Source of the DNA: Rhizobium sp. NZLR1 | Lineage (GTDB): Bacteria; Pseudomonadota; Alphaproteobacteria; Rhizobiales; Rhizobiaceae | Length of the DNA: 64,000 bases | Reading direction: 5' to 3' | Assembly: GCF_017357385.1 (NCBI RefSeq) | Contig: NZ_CP071635.1 | Coordinates: 186,001-250,000 of the forward strand | Part shown: positions 53,551-62,668 of the stretch, one piece after another | Position numbering within the stretch: position 1 is the stretch's first letter | How the letters are laid out: every line of letters begins with the position of its first letter | The notes under the pieces: model-generated | Seen by the model: only the letters and a program-made list of their open reading frames with translations | Databases searched by the model: none | Told to the model about the DNA's origin: nothing | Translations under genes and position numbers: made by a program

Positions 53551-53700
53551 TTAAAGTCGCTCGGTCTTTCCCGCGCACAGTGCCGCTCCTTCCAGCTCCC
53601 ATGACCTCATGGTCCGGTCACGGTCTTTGAAGTCGACGGTGAATACAGCGTCTTTCCCTCTGCCGAGATCGATGCCGACGACGACCTTGAGATCGTCCAT
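53551..53700 (-). CDS. Possible 49-residue hypothetical protein
   Basis: From the ATG at 53700 the frame reads MDDLKVVVGIDLGRGKDAVF TVDFKDRD and ends LCAGKTERL. VVGIDLGRGKD looks like the first strand and loop of an RNase-H or actin-like fold, but the protein is too short to hold one. GAAAGGATTC precedes the start. It could be a small real gene of the plasmid block or a fragment. Confidence is low. Confidence 0.3.
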   Translation of the reverse strand: MDDLKVVVGIDLGRGKDAVFTVDFKDRDRTMRSWELEGAALCAGKTERL

Positions 53701-53770
53701 GAATCCTTTCCCTGGCCGGCTCATTGGAGGCGGCCTTGCCTTTGGCGTGCCGCCAGCGAGCCGCATGCCG

Positions 53771-53786
53771 CAAGGGAGGCTTCGCC
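53771..53786 (+). repeat. 16-base repeat, copy 1
   Basis: CAAGGGAGGCTTCGCC recurs exactly at 54874-54889. Both copies are followed by GC-rich sequence with CGACCGG or CCGGCTGAG. The two copies flank most of the toprim gene. Confidence 0.5.
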
Positions 53787-53928
53787 GCGACCGGGCAGAT
53801 CATTGCATGATCCGACAGTTGCCGGCCGCGCCCTTGCAGCCTTTGCTCTTCGCGGCGGGAGGAAGTGTCCGCGAAACAACGGGCAGGGACGGGCAACGAG
53901 GGCCGATCGCCGGGCGATCGGAAATAAA

Positions 53929-54957
53929 ATGAAGAGAAGAAACATAGAAGCGCTCCGCGAACGGGTCAGTTGCGCGGCCGTTCTCGAAAAGGCGAGCTTC
54001 GCCATCGACATCAAGGAAAGCACCCGGCGGGCGATCAAGTTTCGCCGTGGCGGTGAAATCATCATCGTCACGCATGAAGGGCGTGGATGGTTCGATCCGC
54101 TCAGTGATGCGAAAGGCGATGTGTTCGGGCTTGTCGAGCATCTCGATCATGTCGGATTTTGCGAAGGCGCCGAAAGGGTCGCGGATCTCGTGGGATTCAC
54201 GATCACCGAGCCGGAGTGGCAGTCGTTGGAGCCTGATGGAGGATACGACCTCTCCCTCCCCGATCGTTGGCAGGCGCGCCGCCGCCCATGGCCCGGATCG
54301 TCGACATGGCGTTATCTTAATGGCGAGCGTTGCCTGCCGTCGCCTTTACTCCGCACCGCGATCAAAGGCGGCCTTCTTCGAGAAGGTCCGCATGGCAGCA
54401 TATGGGCAGCTCATACGGACAAGACCGGAGTTGTGACTGGCTGGGAGGCACGAGGGCCGCAATACCGCGGCTTCTCCTCTGGCGGAAGGAAGGTTCTCTT
54501 CCGTCTCGGGTCGGTTACTGCGTCGCGCCTGGCCGTCACGGAAGCTGCGATCGATGCCATGAGTCTCGCGGCGATCGAGGGGATGCGGGAAGGCACGCTC
54601 TATCTCAGCACCGGCGGCGGGTGGTCGCCGGCCACGCAGGCCGCGCTGTGGGACTTGGCCTCCCGACAGGATGCCCGGCTGGTCGCTGCGACGGACGCCA
54701 ATGCACAAGGCGATCTGTTTGCCGAGCGGTTGCGGGCGCTTGCCGAGGATGCCGGCTGCGACTGGTCGCGGCTGCGCCCGCACGAGGAGGACTGGAACGA
54801 GACCCTGAAGATCAGGGAGAAGGAAATGAGGGAACGAAGAGAAAGAGGCGTGCCGCATTCCCGCCGCCCGCGTCAAGGGAGGCTTCGCCCGGCTGAGCCG
54901 GCCCTTGACCCGACCGGTCGCGATGCCGGCGGCAGGCAAGGGGTCATGGAGAACTGA
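53929..54957 (+). CDS. Toprim-domain protein (DUF3991/DUF7146-like plasmid primase-like protein)
   Basis: The product has 342 residues from the ATG at 53929. The N-terminal 110 residues (KRRNIEALRERVSCAAVLEK, GDVFGLVEHLDHVGFCEGAE RVADLVG) match the DUF3991-type module of plasmid toprim proteins, with HTH/zinc-ribbon relicts. The Toprim fold occupies about 185-290, with Glu in LAVTEAAIDAMSLAAIEG near 203 and the D-x-N-x-x-G variant in AATDANAQGDLFAERL near 254. Such proteins sit next to DarB-like helicases on rhizobial plasmids and are thought to be primase-like or to help conjugation. The C-terminal 40 residues are basic and low in complexity. Confidence 0.8.
   Translation: MKRRNIEALRERVSCAAVLEKASFAIDIKESTRRAIKFRRGGEIIIVTHEGRGWFDPLSDAKGDVFGLVEHLDHVGFCEGAERVADLVGFTITEPEWQSLEPDGGYDLSLPDRWQARRRPWPGSSTWRYLNGERCLPSPLLRTAIKGGLLREGPHGSIWAAHTDKTGVVTGWEARGPQYRGFSSGGRKVLFRLGSVTASRLAVTEAAIDAMSLAAIEGMREGTLYLSTGGGWSPATQAALWDLASRQDARLVAATDANAQGDLFAERLRALAEDAGCDWSRLRPHEEDWNETLKIREKEMRERRERGVPHSRRPRQGRLRPAEPALDPTGRDAGGRQGVMEN
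54874..54889 (+). repeat. 16-base repeat, copy 2
   Basis: An exact copy of 53771-53786, inside the low-complexity 3' end of the toprim gene. The repetition suggests that the tail of that gene was added by a small duplication. Confidence 0.5.
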
Positions 54958-55140
54958 AGAAGATGGCGAGGTCGAGAGGACGGCGCCGTACATCAGTTCG
55001 AAGACGCGCAAGGAGCCGCAGATGATCCCCTCTCCCACAACCACCTGGAAGCACTGCTTTTCACAAACCCGGAAGTGTCGCACCTGCGGGCGCAGTTTAC
55101 GCCGGAAACCATGCAGGTCTCCGTAATCACGCGCTTGTAG
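54958..55140 (+). pseudogene. In-frame coding-like tail after the toprim stop
   Basis: Directly after the TGA of the toprim gene the same frame continues for 60 codons to a TAG. It includes VHQFEDAQGAADDPLSHNHL and EALLFTNPEVSHLRAQFTPE TMQVSVITRL, which have normal protein composition. No start codon is present in that frame. It may be the remains of a separate small gene whose 5' end was lost, or a former extension of the upstream protein. Confidence 0.4.
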
Positions 55141-55257
55141 CGCGCGATCGCTGCACAGCCGAAACCAAGTCCATCCCTCACCTCATTTTCATCCGCCTTC
55201 GCAGCCGCGGGACCTGTCCCGTGGGCGATGGCGCACATCCTCGAAAAGGAGTTTTCC

Positions 55258-58200
55258 ATGTCCACCGATCCCTTCGCCCTCGATATATCAGGCAGCAGCG
55301 CATTGTCGTTCGGGCTTGGCTTGGGCGTCACCGCGTTTGGCGGTTTCGCCGCCAACGACGACGATCCCGATCCGCCGCCGCTCTCCCCGACGCCGGCATT
55401 GCATCTGCCAGCTGCGAAGCGGCCGGCACCGCGGAGACAGGGCGCGTGCGCTAACTTCTATCTCGAGGATGGCGATCGTGGACTTGCGATCGACTGGAAG
55501 CAAAGAGCGAAGGCGAATCTTGCAGCCATCCTGACCGCCAACGAAATCGAAAAGCAGGACCGACCCGCCATCCGTGACGAGCAGGCGAAGCTGATCCGCT
55601 TCACCGGTTTTGGCGCATCGGAACTCGCGAACGGCATGTTCCGGCGTCCAGGCGAAGTCGATTTCCGGGAAGGCTGGGATGACCTCGGCAGTTCGCTGGA
55701 AAGCGCCGTCACCGATGCCGATTATGCTTCGCTCGCGCGCTGCACCCAATATGCTCACTTCACTCCCGAGTTCATCGTCCGGGCGATCTGGGCGGGCTTG
55801 CGGCGGCTCGGATGGCGCGGGGGCCGCGTGCTGGAGCCGGGAATCGGCACGGGCCTGTTTCCGGCGCTGATGCCAACGGCGCTCCGCGACACAAGCTATG
55901 TCACCGGCATCGAAGTCGATCCGGTGACGGCGCGGATTGTCCGGCTTCTTCAGCCGAAGGCGCGGATCATCAACGCCGACTTCGCCCGCACCGAACTCAA
56001 CGCGATCTATGATCTCGCGATCGGCAATCCGCCCTTCTCCGATCGAACAGTTCGGTCGGACCGGCAGTACCGTCCGCTCGGTCTGCGGCTGCACGACTAC
56101 TTCATTGCCCGGTCGATCGATCTCTTGAAGCCCGGTGCACTCGCCGCGTTCGTGACAAGCAGCGGCACGATGGACAAGGTGGACAGCACAGCGCGAGAGC
56201 ATATCGCCAGGTCCGCCGATCTGATCGCAGCGGCCCGCCTCCCCGAGGGCAGCTTCCGCCGCGCCGCTGGCACGGATGTGGTCGTGGACATCCTGTTTTT
56301 TCGCAAGCGCAAGGCCAGCGAGCCGGAGGGTGATCTATCATGGCTCGATCTCGAAGAGGTTCGTCCTGCGACATCCGACGAGGGGGCGATCCGCGTAAAC
56401 CGCTGGTTCGCACGGCACCCGAATTTCGTGCTCGGCGAGCACGCCCTAACGTCTGGCCCGTTCGGCGAGACCTATACGTGCCGGCCACGCTCCGGTGAGG
56501 ATCTGGAAACGGCACTGAAGGCAGTGATCGCTCTACTCCCCGAAGATCGGTATGACGGCGAGCCGTCGCAGATCGACATCAATCTGGAAGAGGAAGTGGG
56601 CGAGATCGTCGATCTCCGCCACAGCAACGACAAGGTCCGCGAAGGCAGCTTCTTCCTCAACAGCCGCCACGGTCTCATGCAAATGATCGACGGAGCACCG
56701 CTCGCGGTGTCGGTGCGGAAAGGCAGGTCAGGCGAGGGCCTGTCCGAAAAGCATGTCCGGATCATCAAGAAGCTGATTCCGATCCGCGACGCCGTGCGCG
56801 AGGTGCTGAAAGCGCAGGAACGCGATCAGCCGTGGCGGGATCTGCAGGTTCGGCTGCGCATCGCCTGGTCGAGCTTCGTCCGAGACTTCGGGCCGATCAA
56901 CCATACGACGGTTTCGATTTCTGAGGATGATGAGACGGGCGAACTCCGCGAAACCCATCGCCGGCCGAATCTCCAGCCGTTCCTCGACGATCCCGATTGT
57001 TGGCTGGTGGCCTCGATCGAGGACTACGATCTCGAAACCGATACGGCAAAGCCCGGTCCGATCTTCACCGAGCGGGTGATCTCGCCGCCCGCGGCGCCGG
57101 TCATAACCTCGGCAGCCGACGCGCTCGCCGTCGTTCTCAATGAGCGTGGCCGCGTTGATCCCGACCATACTGCCGAACTGCTGCACCGTGATCCGGATGC
57201 TGTGATAGACGAACTCGGTGACGCCATCTTCCGCGATCCCGCCGATGGCTCCTGGCTGACGTCCGACGCCTATCTCTCCGGTTCGGTCCGCACCAAGCTC
57301 ACAGTCGCCGAGGCAGCCGCGTCGCTTGATCCAGTATACGAGCGCAATGTCCGAGCGCTGCAGGATGTCCAGCCTGCCGACCTCCGGCCGTCGGATATCA
57401 CCGCCCGTCTCGGCGCGCCATGGATCCCGGCTGCCGATGTCGTCGTCTTCGTCAAGGAGACGATGGATGCCGACATTCGGATCCGCCACCTGCCGGAGCT
57501 TGGGTCATGGACGGTGGAGGCGCGACAGCTTGGCTACAACGCCGCTGGAACCTCCGAATGGGGCACGAGCCGCCGTCACGCCGGTGAATTGTTGGCGGAT
57601 GCGCTGAACAGCCGGGTGCCGCAGATCTTTGACGTGTTCAAGGACGTTGGCGGTGAACGTCGCGTTCTGAATGTCGTCGACACGGAAGCAGCCCGCGACA
57701 AGCTGCAAAAGATCAAGGAAGCTTTTCAGAACTGGGTCTGGACTGACCCCCACCGCACCGACCGGCTTGCGCGCGTCTATAATGACCGCTTCAACAACAT
57801 CGCGCCGCGAAAATTCGACGGCTCCCATCTGAAGCTCCCCGGCGCCTCTGGCGCCTTTGTTTTGTATGGGCACCAAAAGCGCGGTATCTGGAGGATCATT
57901 TCCTCCGGCTCGACCTATCTCGCTCACGCTGTCGGCGCCGGCAAGACGATGACGATGGCAGCCGCGATCATGGAGCAGCGCCGGCTCGGCCTGATCGCCA
58001 AGGCGATGCTGGTCGTGCCAGGCCATTGCCTCGCACAGGCGGCGCGTGAGTTCCTGGCGCTGTATCCGAACGCTCGTATCCTCGTCGCCGACGAGACCAA
58101 CTTCACCAAGGACAAGCGGGCACGTTTCCTGTCCCGAGGTGCCACGGCCCCCTGGGATGCAATCATCATCACCCATTCGGCCTTCAGGTTCATCGCCGTG

Positions 58201-60357
58201 CCGTCTGCGTTCGAGAGCCAAATGATCCATGACGAGCTGGAGCTCTACGAGGATCTTCTGACCAAGGTGGACAGCGAGGATCGGGTGTCGCGTAAGCGGC
58301 TCGAGCGCCTGAAGGAAGGTTTGCAAGAGCGGTTGGAAGCGCTCTCAACCCGCAAGGACGACCTTCTCACGATCTCGGAAATCGGCGTCGATCAGATCAT
58401 TGTCGACGAGGCGCAGGAATTCCGCAAACTCTCTTTTGCGACCAACATGTCGACACTGAAAGGCATCGACCCGAACGGATCGCAGCGGGCTTGGGACCTC
58501 TATGTGAAGTCCCGCTATATCGAGACGAAGAATCCCGGCCGCGCGCTCGTGTTGGCCTCCGGGACACCGATCACCAACACGCTCGGTGAAATGTTCTCGA
58601 TTCAGCGACTGCTCGGCCACGAGGCGCTCCGCGAACGCGGGCTGCATGAATTCGATGCCTGGGCCTCGACCTTTGGCGACACGACGACCGAACTCGAAAT
58701 CCAGCCGTCCGGCAAATACAAGCCAGTGAGCCGGTTTGCGAGCTTCGTCAACGTGCCGGAGCTGATCGCCATGTTCCGCTCGTTCGCCGACGTTGTGATG
58801 CCGCAGGATCTGAAACAATATGTGAAGGTTCCGGCACTCTCGACCGGTCGGCGGCAGATCCTGACGGCGCAGCCGACGGCGGCATTCAAACTCTATCAGC
58901 AAATCCTCGACAGCCGCATCAAGGCGATCGAGATGCGCGAGGGGCCGGCTCAGCCCGGAGACGATATACTGCTGTCCGTCATCACTGACGGCCGCCATGG
59001 GGCGGTCGACCTGCGCCTGGTCATTCCGGCAAACGACAACGAGCCGGACAACAAGCTCAATCTTCTCATCGAGAACGCCTTTCGCATCTGGACGGAAACG
59101 AGCGAAAACACCTATCTTCGTCCGGACGGCAAGCCCTATGAGCTTCCGGGCGCCGCGCAGATGATTTTCTCCGATCTCGGCACCATCAATGTCGAGAAGA
59201 CGCGCGGTTTCTCCGCCTACCGCTGGATCCGTGACGAATTGATCCGACTGGGCGTACCCGCGTCGGAAATCGCCTTCATGCAGGACTTCAAGAAGACCGA
59301 GGCCAAGCAACGTCTGTTCGGTGATGTCCGTTCGGGCAAGGTTCGCTTTCTGATCGGCTCGTCTGAGACCATGGGCACCGGCGTCAACGCTCAACTCAGG
59401 TTGAGGGCGTTGCATCACCTCGATGTGCCGTGGCTGCCGTCGCAGATCGAGCAGCGCGAGGGCCGCATCGTCCGCCAGGGCAATCAGCACGATGTCGTCG
59501 ATATCTTCGCCTACGCCACGCAAGGGTCACTTGATGCTGCCATGTGGCAGAACAACGAGCGCAAGGCCCGCTTCATTGCGGCGGCCCTTTCCGGCGACAC
59601 CTCGATCCGTCGGCTGGACGACCTCGGTGACGGCCAGGCCAACCAGTTCGCCATGGCCAAAGCGATTGCCTCGGGCGACGAGCGCCTGATGCAGAAGGCA
59701 GGGCTCGAAGCGGATATCGCTCGTCTCAAGCGGCTACGCGCCGCCCATGATGACGACCTGTTCGCCGTGCGCCGACAGGTCCGGGACGCCGAACGCGACA
59801 TCGAGATATCAATCCGGCGGATCGGCGAGATTGGCAAGGACATCGCGCGGCTGGTTCCGACTGCGGGAGAGGCTTTCACAATGACTGTCACGGGTGTTTC
59901 ATATGATGAGCGAAAGGATGCCGGCCGCGCGCTGATGAAGGAAATCCTCACTCTCGTTCAGCTTCAACAGGAGGGTGAGATCGTCACCGCCTCCATTGGT
60001 GGCTTCGATCTCCTCTACGATGGCGAGCGCTTCGGCAAGTCTGACGGATATCGCTACACCACCATGCTTCAGCGCACGGGCGCGGACTACGAGATCGATC
60101 TCGCCGTCACGGTGACACCGCTCGGCGCCGTCTCCCGCCTCGAGCATACGCTCGATGATTTCGACGGGGAGCGGGAACGCTATCGCCAACGGCTGGAGGA
60201 AGCGCGCCGGCGTCTTGCTTCCTACCAGTCCCGTCAAGGTGGCGATTTTGCCTTCGCAAGTGAACTGGCCGAAAAGCGTCGCCAGTTCCAGGAGGTTGAG
60301 GCGGAGCTCGCGGCCGAGGCGCGCGAGGCAGGGGCGTCTGCCAGGGAGGCAGCCTGA
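55258..60357 (+). CDS. Giant DNA methylase-helicase protein (DarB-like / Strawberry-notch-like)
   Basis: The product has 1699 residues from the ATG at 55258 (AAAAGGAG upstream). Residues 150-370 form an N6-adenine-type methylase fold with SAM motif VLEPGIGTG near 192 and NPPF near 257. A middle region is of unknown role. Residues 870-1440 are an SF2 helicase: Walker A AHAVGAGKT near 890, IVDEAQEF near 1050, LASGTPITNT, and the motif VI region QIEQREGRIVRQGNQ near 1400. A coiled coil ends the protein. The architecture matches P1 DarB and plasmid homologues that protect incoming DNA from restriction. It lies between toprim and ParB-like genes. Whether it methylates DNA here is untested. Confidence 0.88.
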   Translation: MSTDPFALDISGSSALSFGLGLGVTAFGGFAANDDDPDPPPLSPTPALHLPAAKRPAPRRQGACANFYLEDGDRGLAIDWKQRAKANLAAILTANEIEKQDRPAIRDEQAKLIRFTGFGASELANGMFRRPGEVDFREGWDDLGSSLESAVTDADYASLARCTQYAHFTPEFIVRAIWAGLRRLGWRGGRVLEPGIGTGLFPALMPTALRDTSYVTGIEVDPVTARIVRLLQPKARIINADFARTELNAIYDLAIGNPPFSDRTVRSDRQYRPLGLRLHDYFIARSIDLLKPGALAAFVTSSGTMDKVDSTAREHIARSADLIAAARLPEGSFRRAAGTDVVVDILFFRKRKASEPEGDLSWLDLEEVRPATSDEGAIRVNRWFARHPNFVLGEHALTSGPFGETYTCRPRSGEDLETALKAVIALLPEDRYDGEPSQIDINLEEEVGEIVDLRHSNDKVREGSFFLNSRHGLMQMIDGAPLAVSVRKGRSGEGLSEKHVRIIKKLIPIRDAVREVLKAQERDQPWRDLQVRLRIAWSSFVRDFGPINHTTVSISEDDETGELRETHRRPNLQPFLDDPDCWLVASIEDYDLETDTAKPGPIFTERVISPPAAPVITSAADALAVVLNERGRVDPDHTAELLHRDPDAVIDELGDAIFRDPADGSWLTSDAYLSGSVRTKLTVAEAAASLDPVYERNVRALQDVQPADLRPSDITARLGAPWIPAADVVVFVKETMDADIRIRHLPELGSWTVEARQLGYNAAGTSEWGTSRRHAGELLADALNSRVPQIFDVFKDVGGERRVLNVVDTEAARDKLQKIKEAFQNWVWTDPHRTDRLARVYNDRFNNIAPRKFDGSHLKLPGASGAFVLYGHQKRGIWRIISSGSTYLAHAVGAGKTMTMAAAIMEQRRLGLIAKAMLVVPGHCLAQAAREFLALYPNARILVADETNFTKDKRARFLSRGATAPWDAIIITHSAFRFIAVPSAFESQMIHDELELYEDLLTKVDSEDRVSRKRLERLKEGLQERLEALSTRKDDLLTISEIGVDQIIVDEAQEFRKLSFATNMSTLKGIDPNGSQRAWDLYVKSRYIETKNPGRALVLASGTPITNTLGEMFSIQRLLGHEALRERGLHEFDAWASTFGDTTTELEIQPSGKYKPVSRFASFVNVPELIAMFRSFADVVMPQDLKQYVKVPALSTGRRQILTAQPTAAFKLYQQILDSRIKAIEMREGPAQPGDDILLSVITDGRHGAVDLRLVIPANDNEPDNKLNLLIENAFRIWTETSENTYLRPDGKPYELPGAAQMIFSDLGTINVEKTRGFSAYRWIRDELIRLGVPASEIAFMQDFKKTEAKQRLFGDVRSGKVRFLIGSSETMGTGVNAQLRLRALHHLDVPWLPSQIEQREGRIVRQGNQHDVVDIFAYATQGSLDAAMWQNNERKARFIAAALSGDTSIRRLDDLGDGQANQFAMAKAIASGDERLMQKAGLEADIARLKRLRAAHDDDLFAVRRQVRDAERDIEISIRRIGEIGKDIARLVPTAGEAFTMTVTGVSYDERKDAGRALMKEILTLVQLQQEGEIVTASIGGFDLLYDGERFGKSDGYRYTTMLQRTGADYEIDLAVTVTPLGAVSRLEHTLDDFDGERERYRQRLEEARRRLASYQSRQGGDFAFASELAEKRRQFQEVEAELAAEAREAGASAREAA

Positions 60358-60863
60358 TTTTGGAAGCAGTGCAGCATGTGCATAGGTGCATTGCACAATA
60401 AATGTTTTCCATCTGATCAAAATATCATCATAGTGCACACAGCTGATGCACATGGCGGTCTCCTCCCAGTGCCGCCGCAACAGCTGTTCCCCTCTGGAGG
60501 TTAAATAACCTTCACACTTCATGGGCCTCGGTTCTTCCGGCGGCCCATTTTTTTGTTCCCGCTCGACCCGAATTCTGACCTTCGCATGGGATCGCCCGTC
60601 TGAAAAAACAGGAAAAGAGGGTGAAAGGAAACCGGTCGCAGATCGGTCCTCCCGTCGCCGCTGGCGCTCAACCGCGGCCTACGCATCCCGGCCACTCGTC
60701 CTTCGCAAGGCTGTTAGCCCCGCTTATCCTTCGCGGCAGGGCCGCTCGCCCGCAGTTGCGCTGGTCGGACCGCTTTGCGGTCCGGGAGGTGTCTTCAGGA
60801 AAAAATGAGGACAGGAAGGACCGGCAGAGGGCCGCGTCCGCATCCCCGAAAAGGAACACTCCC
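60358..60863. other. 506-base intergenic region
   Basis: Besides the terminator it holds an AT-rich stretch around 60390-60440, TGCACAATAAATG...ATCATAGTGCACA, in which TGCA elements recur in both orientations. The segment 60650-60800 is GC-rich without clear genes. The ribosome binding site AAAAGGAA precedes the ParB-like ATG. Confidence 0.45.
60521..60554 (+). terminator. Intrinsic terminator after the methylase-helicase gene
   Basis: ATGGGCC at 60521-60527 pairs with GGCCCAT at 60542-60548 (7 perfect pairs, 14-base loop) and is followed by seven T. This is a classic rho-independent signal about 165 bases after the stop. It separates the helicase transcript from the ParB-like gene. Confidence 0.8.
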
Positions 60864-62612
60864 ATGCAACTCATGAAGGTCGATCCGCGTGCGCTGAAGG
60901 ACAATCCCGACAATACGCGCCAGTCGAAGTCGACGCCCCAGGCCGACGCGCTGCTGCTTGCGACCATTAAGGCGGTCGGCGTGATCCAGCCGCCCGTGAT
61001 TTTTGCGGAAACTGGCGGCAACGGCTATGTCATCGAAGCCGGTCACCGACGCACCCGCATGGCCATCGCCGCCGGCATCGAGGAAATCGATGTCATCGTC
61101 GTCGAGGCGGCCAACGACAACGGCGCCATGCGCTCGATGATCGAAAACATCGCGCGCGAACCGCTCAACCCAGTCGACCAATGGCGCGGCATCGAGCGCC
61201 TCGTTGCTCTCGGCTGGACCGAGGAGGCGATCGCGATTGCGCTGGCATTGCCGGTCAGACAGATCCGCAAGCTTCGACTGCTCGCCAACGTCCTGCCGGC
61301 GATGCTCGACCACATGGCCAAGGGCGACATGCCGAACGAGCAGCAGCTTCGCACGATTTCCGCGGCGTCGCTCGACGAGCAAAAGGAAGTCTGGAAGGCC
61401 CACAAGCCGAAGAAGGGTGACACAGCATCATGGTGGGCGATCGCCAACGGCCTCACCAAGACCCGCATGTTCGCGCGCGATGCGAGTTTCGGCGACGATC
61501 TTCGCCAGGCCTACGGCATCGAGTGGGCGGAAGACCTGTTCGGACCAGCCGACGAGGATAACCGCTACACCACCAACGTCGAAGCATTCCTCGGTGCGCA
61601 GCAAGAATGGATGAGTAGCAATCTTCCCAAGAAGGGTTCCATCGTCGAGGTCAACAATTGGGGCCAGCCGCAATTGCCGCCGAAGGCGGAGCGTGTCTAC
61701 GGCAAGTCCGGCAAGGGCGATTGCACCGCCATGTTTCTCGATCGTGAGGGCAAGGTGCAGTCTGCCCATTTTCGGATGCCGGAAGCCAGACAAGCGAAAG
61801 GCAAGGGCGATCCGACCGCGCCCGGCGTCGAGGACGGAAACGAGGCCATCGACGTTTCAGCCAAGACCCGGCCGGACGTGACCCGAAACGGCATCGACAT
61901 GATCGGCGATTTCCGCACCGACGCGCTGCACGAGGCGCTGGCACGGGCTCCGATCGAGGACGATACGCTCATGGCAATGCTGGTGCTCGCGTTTGCCGGG
62001 CAGAACGTCTCGGTCGACTCCGGCTCCGAAGTCTCCGGGCATCTCTATGGGTCCAGGCGGTTCGTCCGGCACGTCGTCCGGCTGATCGGTGAAAGCGGCA
62101 AGCTGGAGTTCGACATGGATACGCTTCGCGTCGTGGCTAGGTTGACCCTGATAGACGCGCTGTCGGCCCGCACCAATCGTTCGGATAGCGGCGTCGTTGT
62201 CCGGGTCGCCGGCGATGCCATCGGTGCCGACGCTTATCTTCCGAACATGGGTACGGAGGAGTTCCTCACGTGCCTCTCTCGCCCGGCATTGGAAGCGTCC
62301 TGCGGCGGCACGAGTGTCGTTCCCTGCCCGCGCGTCCGGGACACCCGCGCTGCCCTTGTCGAGCACTTCAAGGAAGAGCGCTTCGTGCATCAGTCTGCCC
62401 TCTTCGCGCCCGATGACGCGAAGCTGGCCGAGTGGCTTGCCAAGAACAGGGAACATGGTGGCGAGGACGGCGAAGCCCCCGCCGACGGGCCGGTCGGCGG
62501 CAGCGAGGACGACGGCAACGCGGCGGACGCCGAGCACGAAGAGTTGGACGAAGCCGACGCTGACGCCAGCGCCAATGGCCTCGAGACCGCTTACGGGATC
62601 GCCGCCGAGTAG
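60864..62612 (+). CDS. ParB/RepB/Spo0J-family plasmid protein
   Basis: The product has 582 residues from the ATG at 60864. The N-terminal ParB/sulfiredoxin-like domain has VDPRALKDNPDNTRQSKSTP, VIQPPVIFAETGGNGYVIEA GHRRTRMAIAAG (CTP-binding box with GHRRTR) and SMIENIAREPLNPVDQ. The HTH follows (LVALGWTEEAIAIALALPVR QIRKL). The C-terminal 350 residues are unlike chromosomal ParB and end in a long acidic tail (EDDGNAADAEHEELDEADAD). It is about twice the usual ParB size and has no ParA neighbour. A role in plasmid transfer or gene control is as likely as segregation. Confidence 0.85.
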   Translation: MQLMKVDPRALKDNPDNTRQSKSTPQADALLLATIKAVGVIQPPVIFAETGGNGYVIEAGHRRTRMAIAAGIEEIDVIVVEAANDNGAMRSMIENIAREPLNPVDQWRGIERLVALGWTEEAIAIALALPVRQIRKLRLLANVLPAMLDHMAKGDMPNEQQLRTISAASLDEQKEVWKAHKPKKGDTASWWAIANGLTKTRMFARDASFGDDLRQAYGIEWAEDLFGPADEDNRYTTNVEAFLGAQQEWMSSNLPKKGSIVEVNNWGQPQLPPKAERVYGKSGKGDCTAMFLDREGKVQSAHFRMPEARQAKGKGDPTAPGVEDGNEAIDVSAKTRPDVTRNGIDMIGDFRTDALHEALARAPIEDDTLMAMLVLAFAGQNVSVDSGSEVSGHLYGSRRFVRHVVRLIGESGKLEFDMDTLRVVARLTLIDALSARTNRSDSGVVVRVAGDAIGADAYLPNMGTEEFLTCLSRPALEASCGGTSVVPCPRVRDTRAALVEHFKEERFVHQSALFAPDDAKLAEWLAKNREHGGEDGEAPADGPVGGSEDDGNAADAEHEELDEADADASANGLETAYGIAAE

Positions 62613-62668
62613 CAATCTCCTCACTTCATTTCGACCAATACGGCCGCCGGCCATCGCCGGCGGCGGCT

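Larger units (their letters stand above)
53301..53928. other. Mostly non-coding stretch before the toprim gene
   Basis: It contains a hairpin AGCGGGAA-N8-TTCCCGCT at 53518-53541, a possible small leftward gene (53551-53700) and the first copy of a 16-base repeat (53771-53786). No other gene is supported. Confidence 0.4.

Noticed and set aside
53336..53602. Leftward frame containing FKTDGATLLCLTSPKR, at first suggestive of a ligase-like motif
   Set aside because: The match is a few residues only, the frame is short and basic, and no neighbouring motif supports a ligase.
57505..59523. Long open frames antisense to the methylase-helicase gene
   Set aside because: High GC and strong codon bias leave the opposite strand open. 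The composition is rich in Arg/His/Gly with no motifs.
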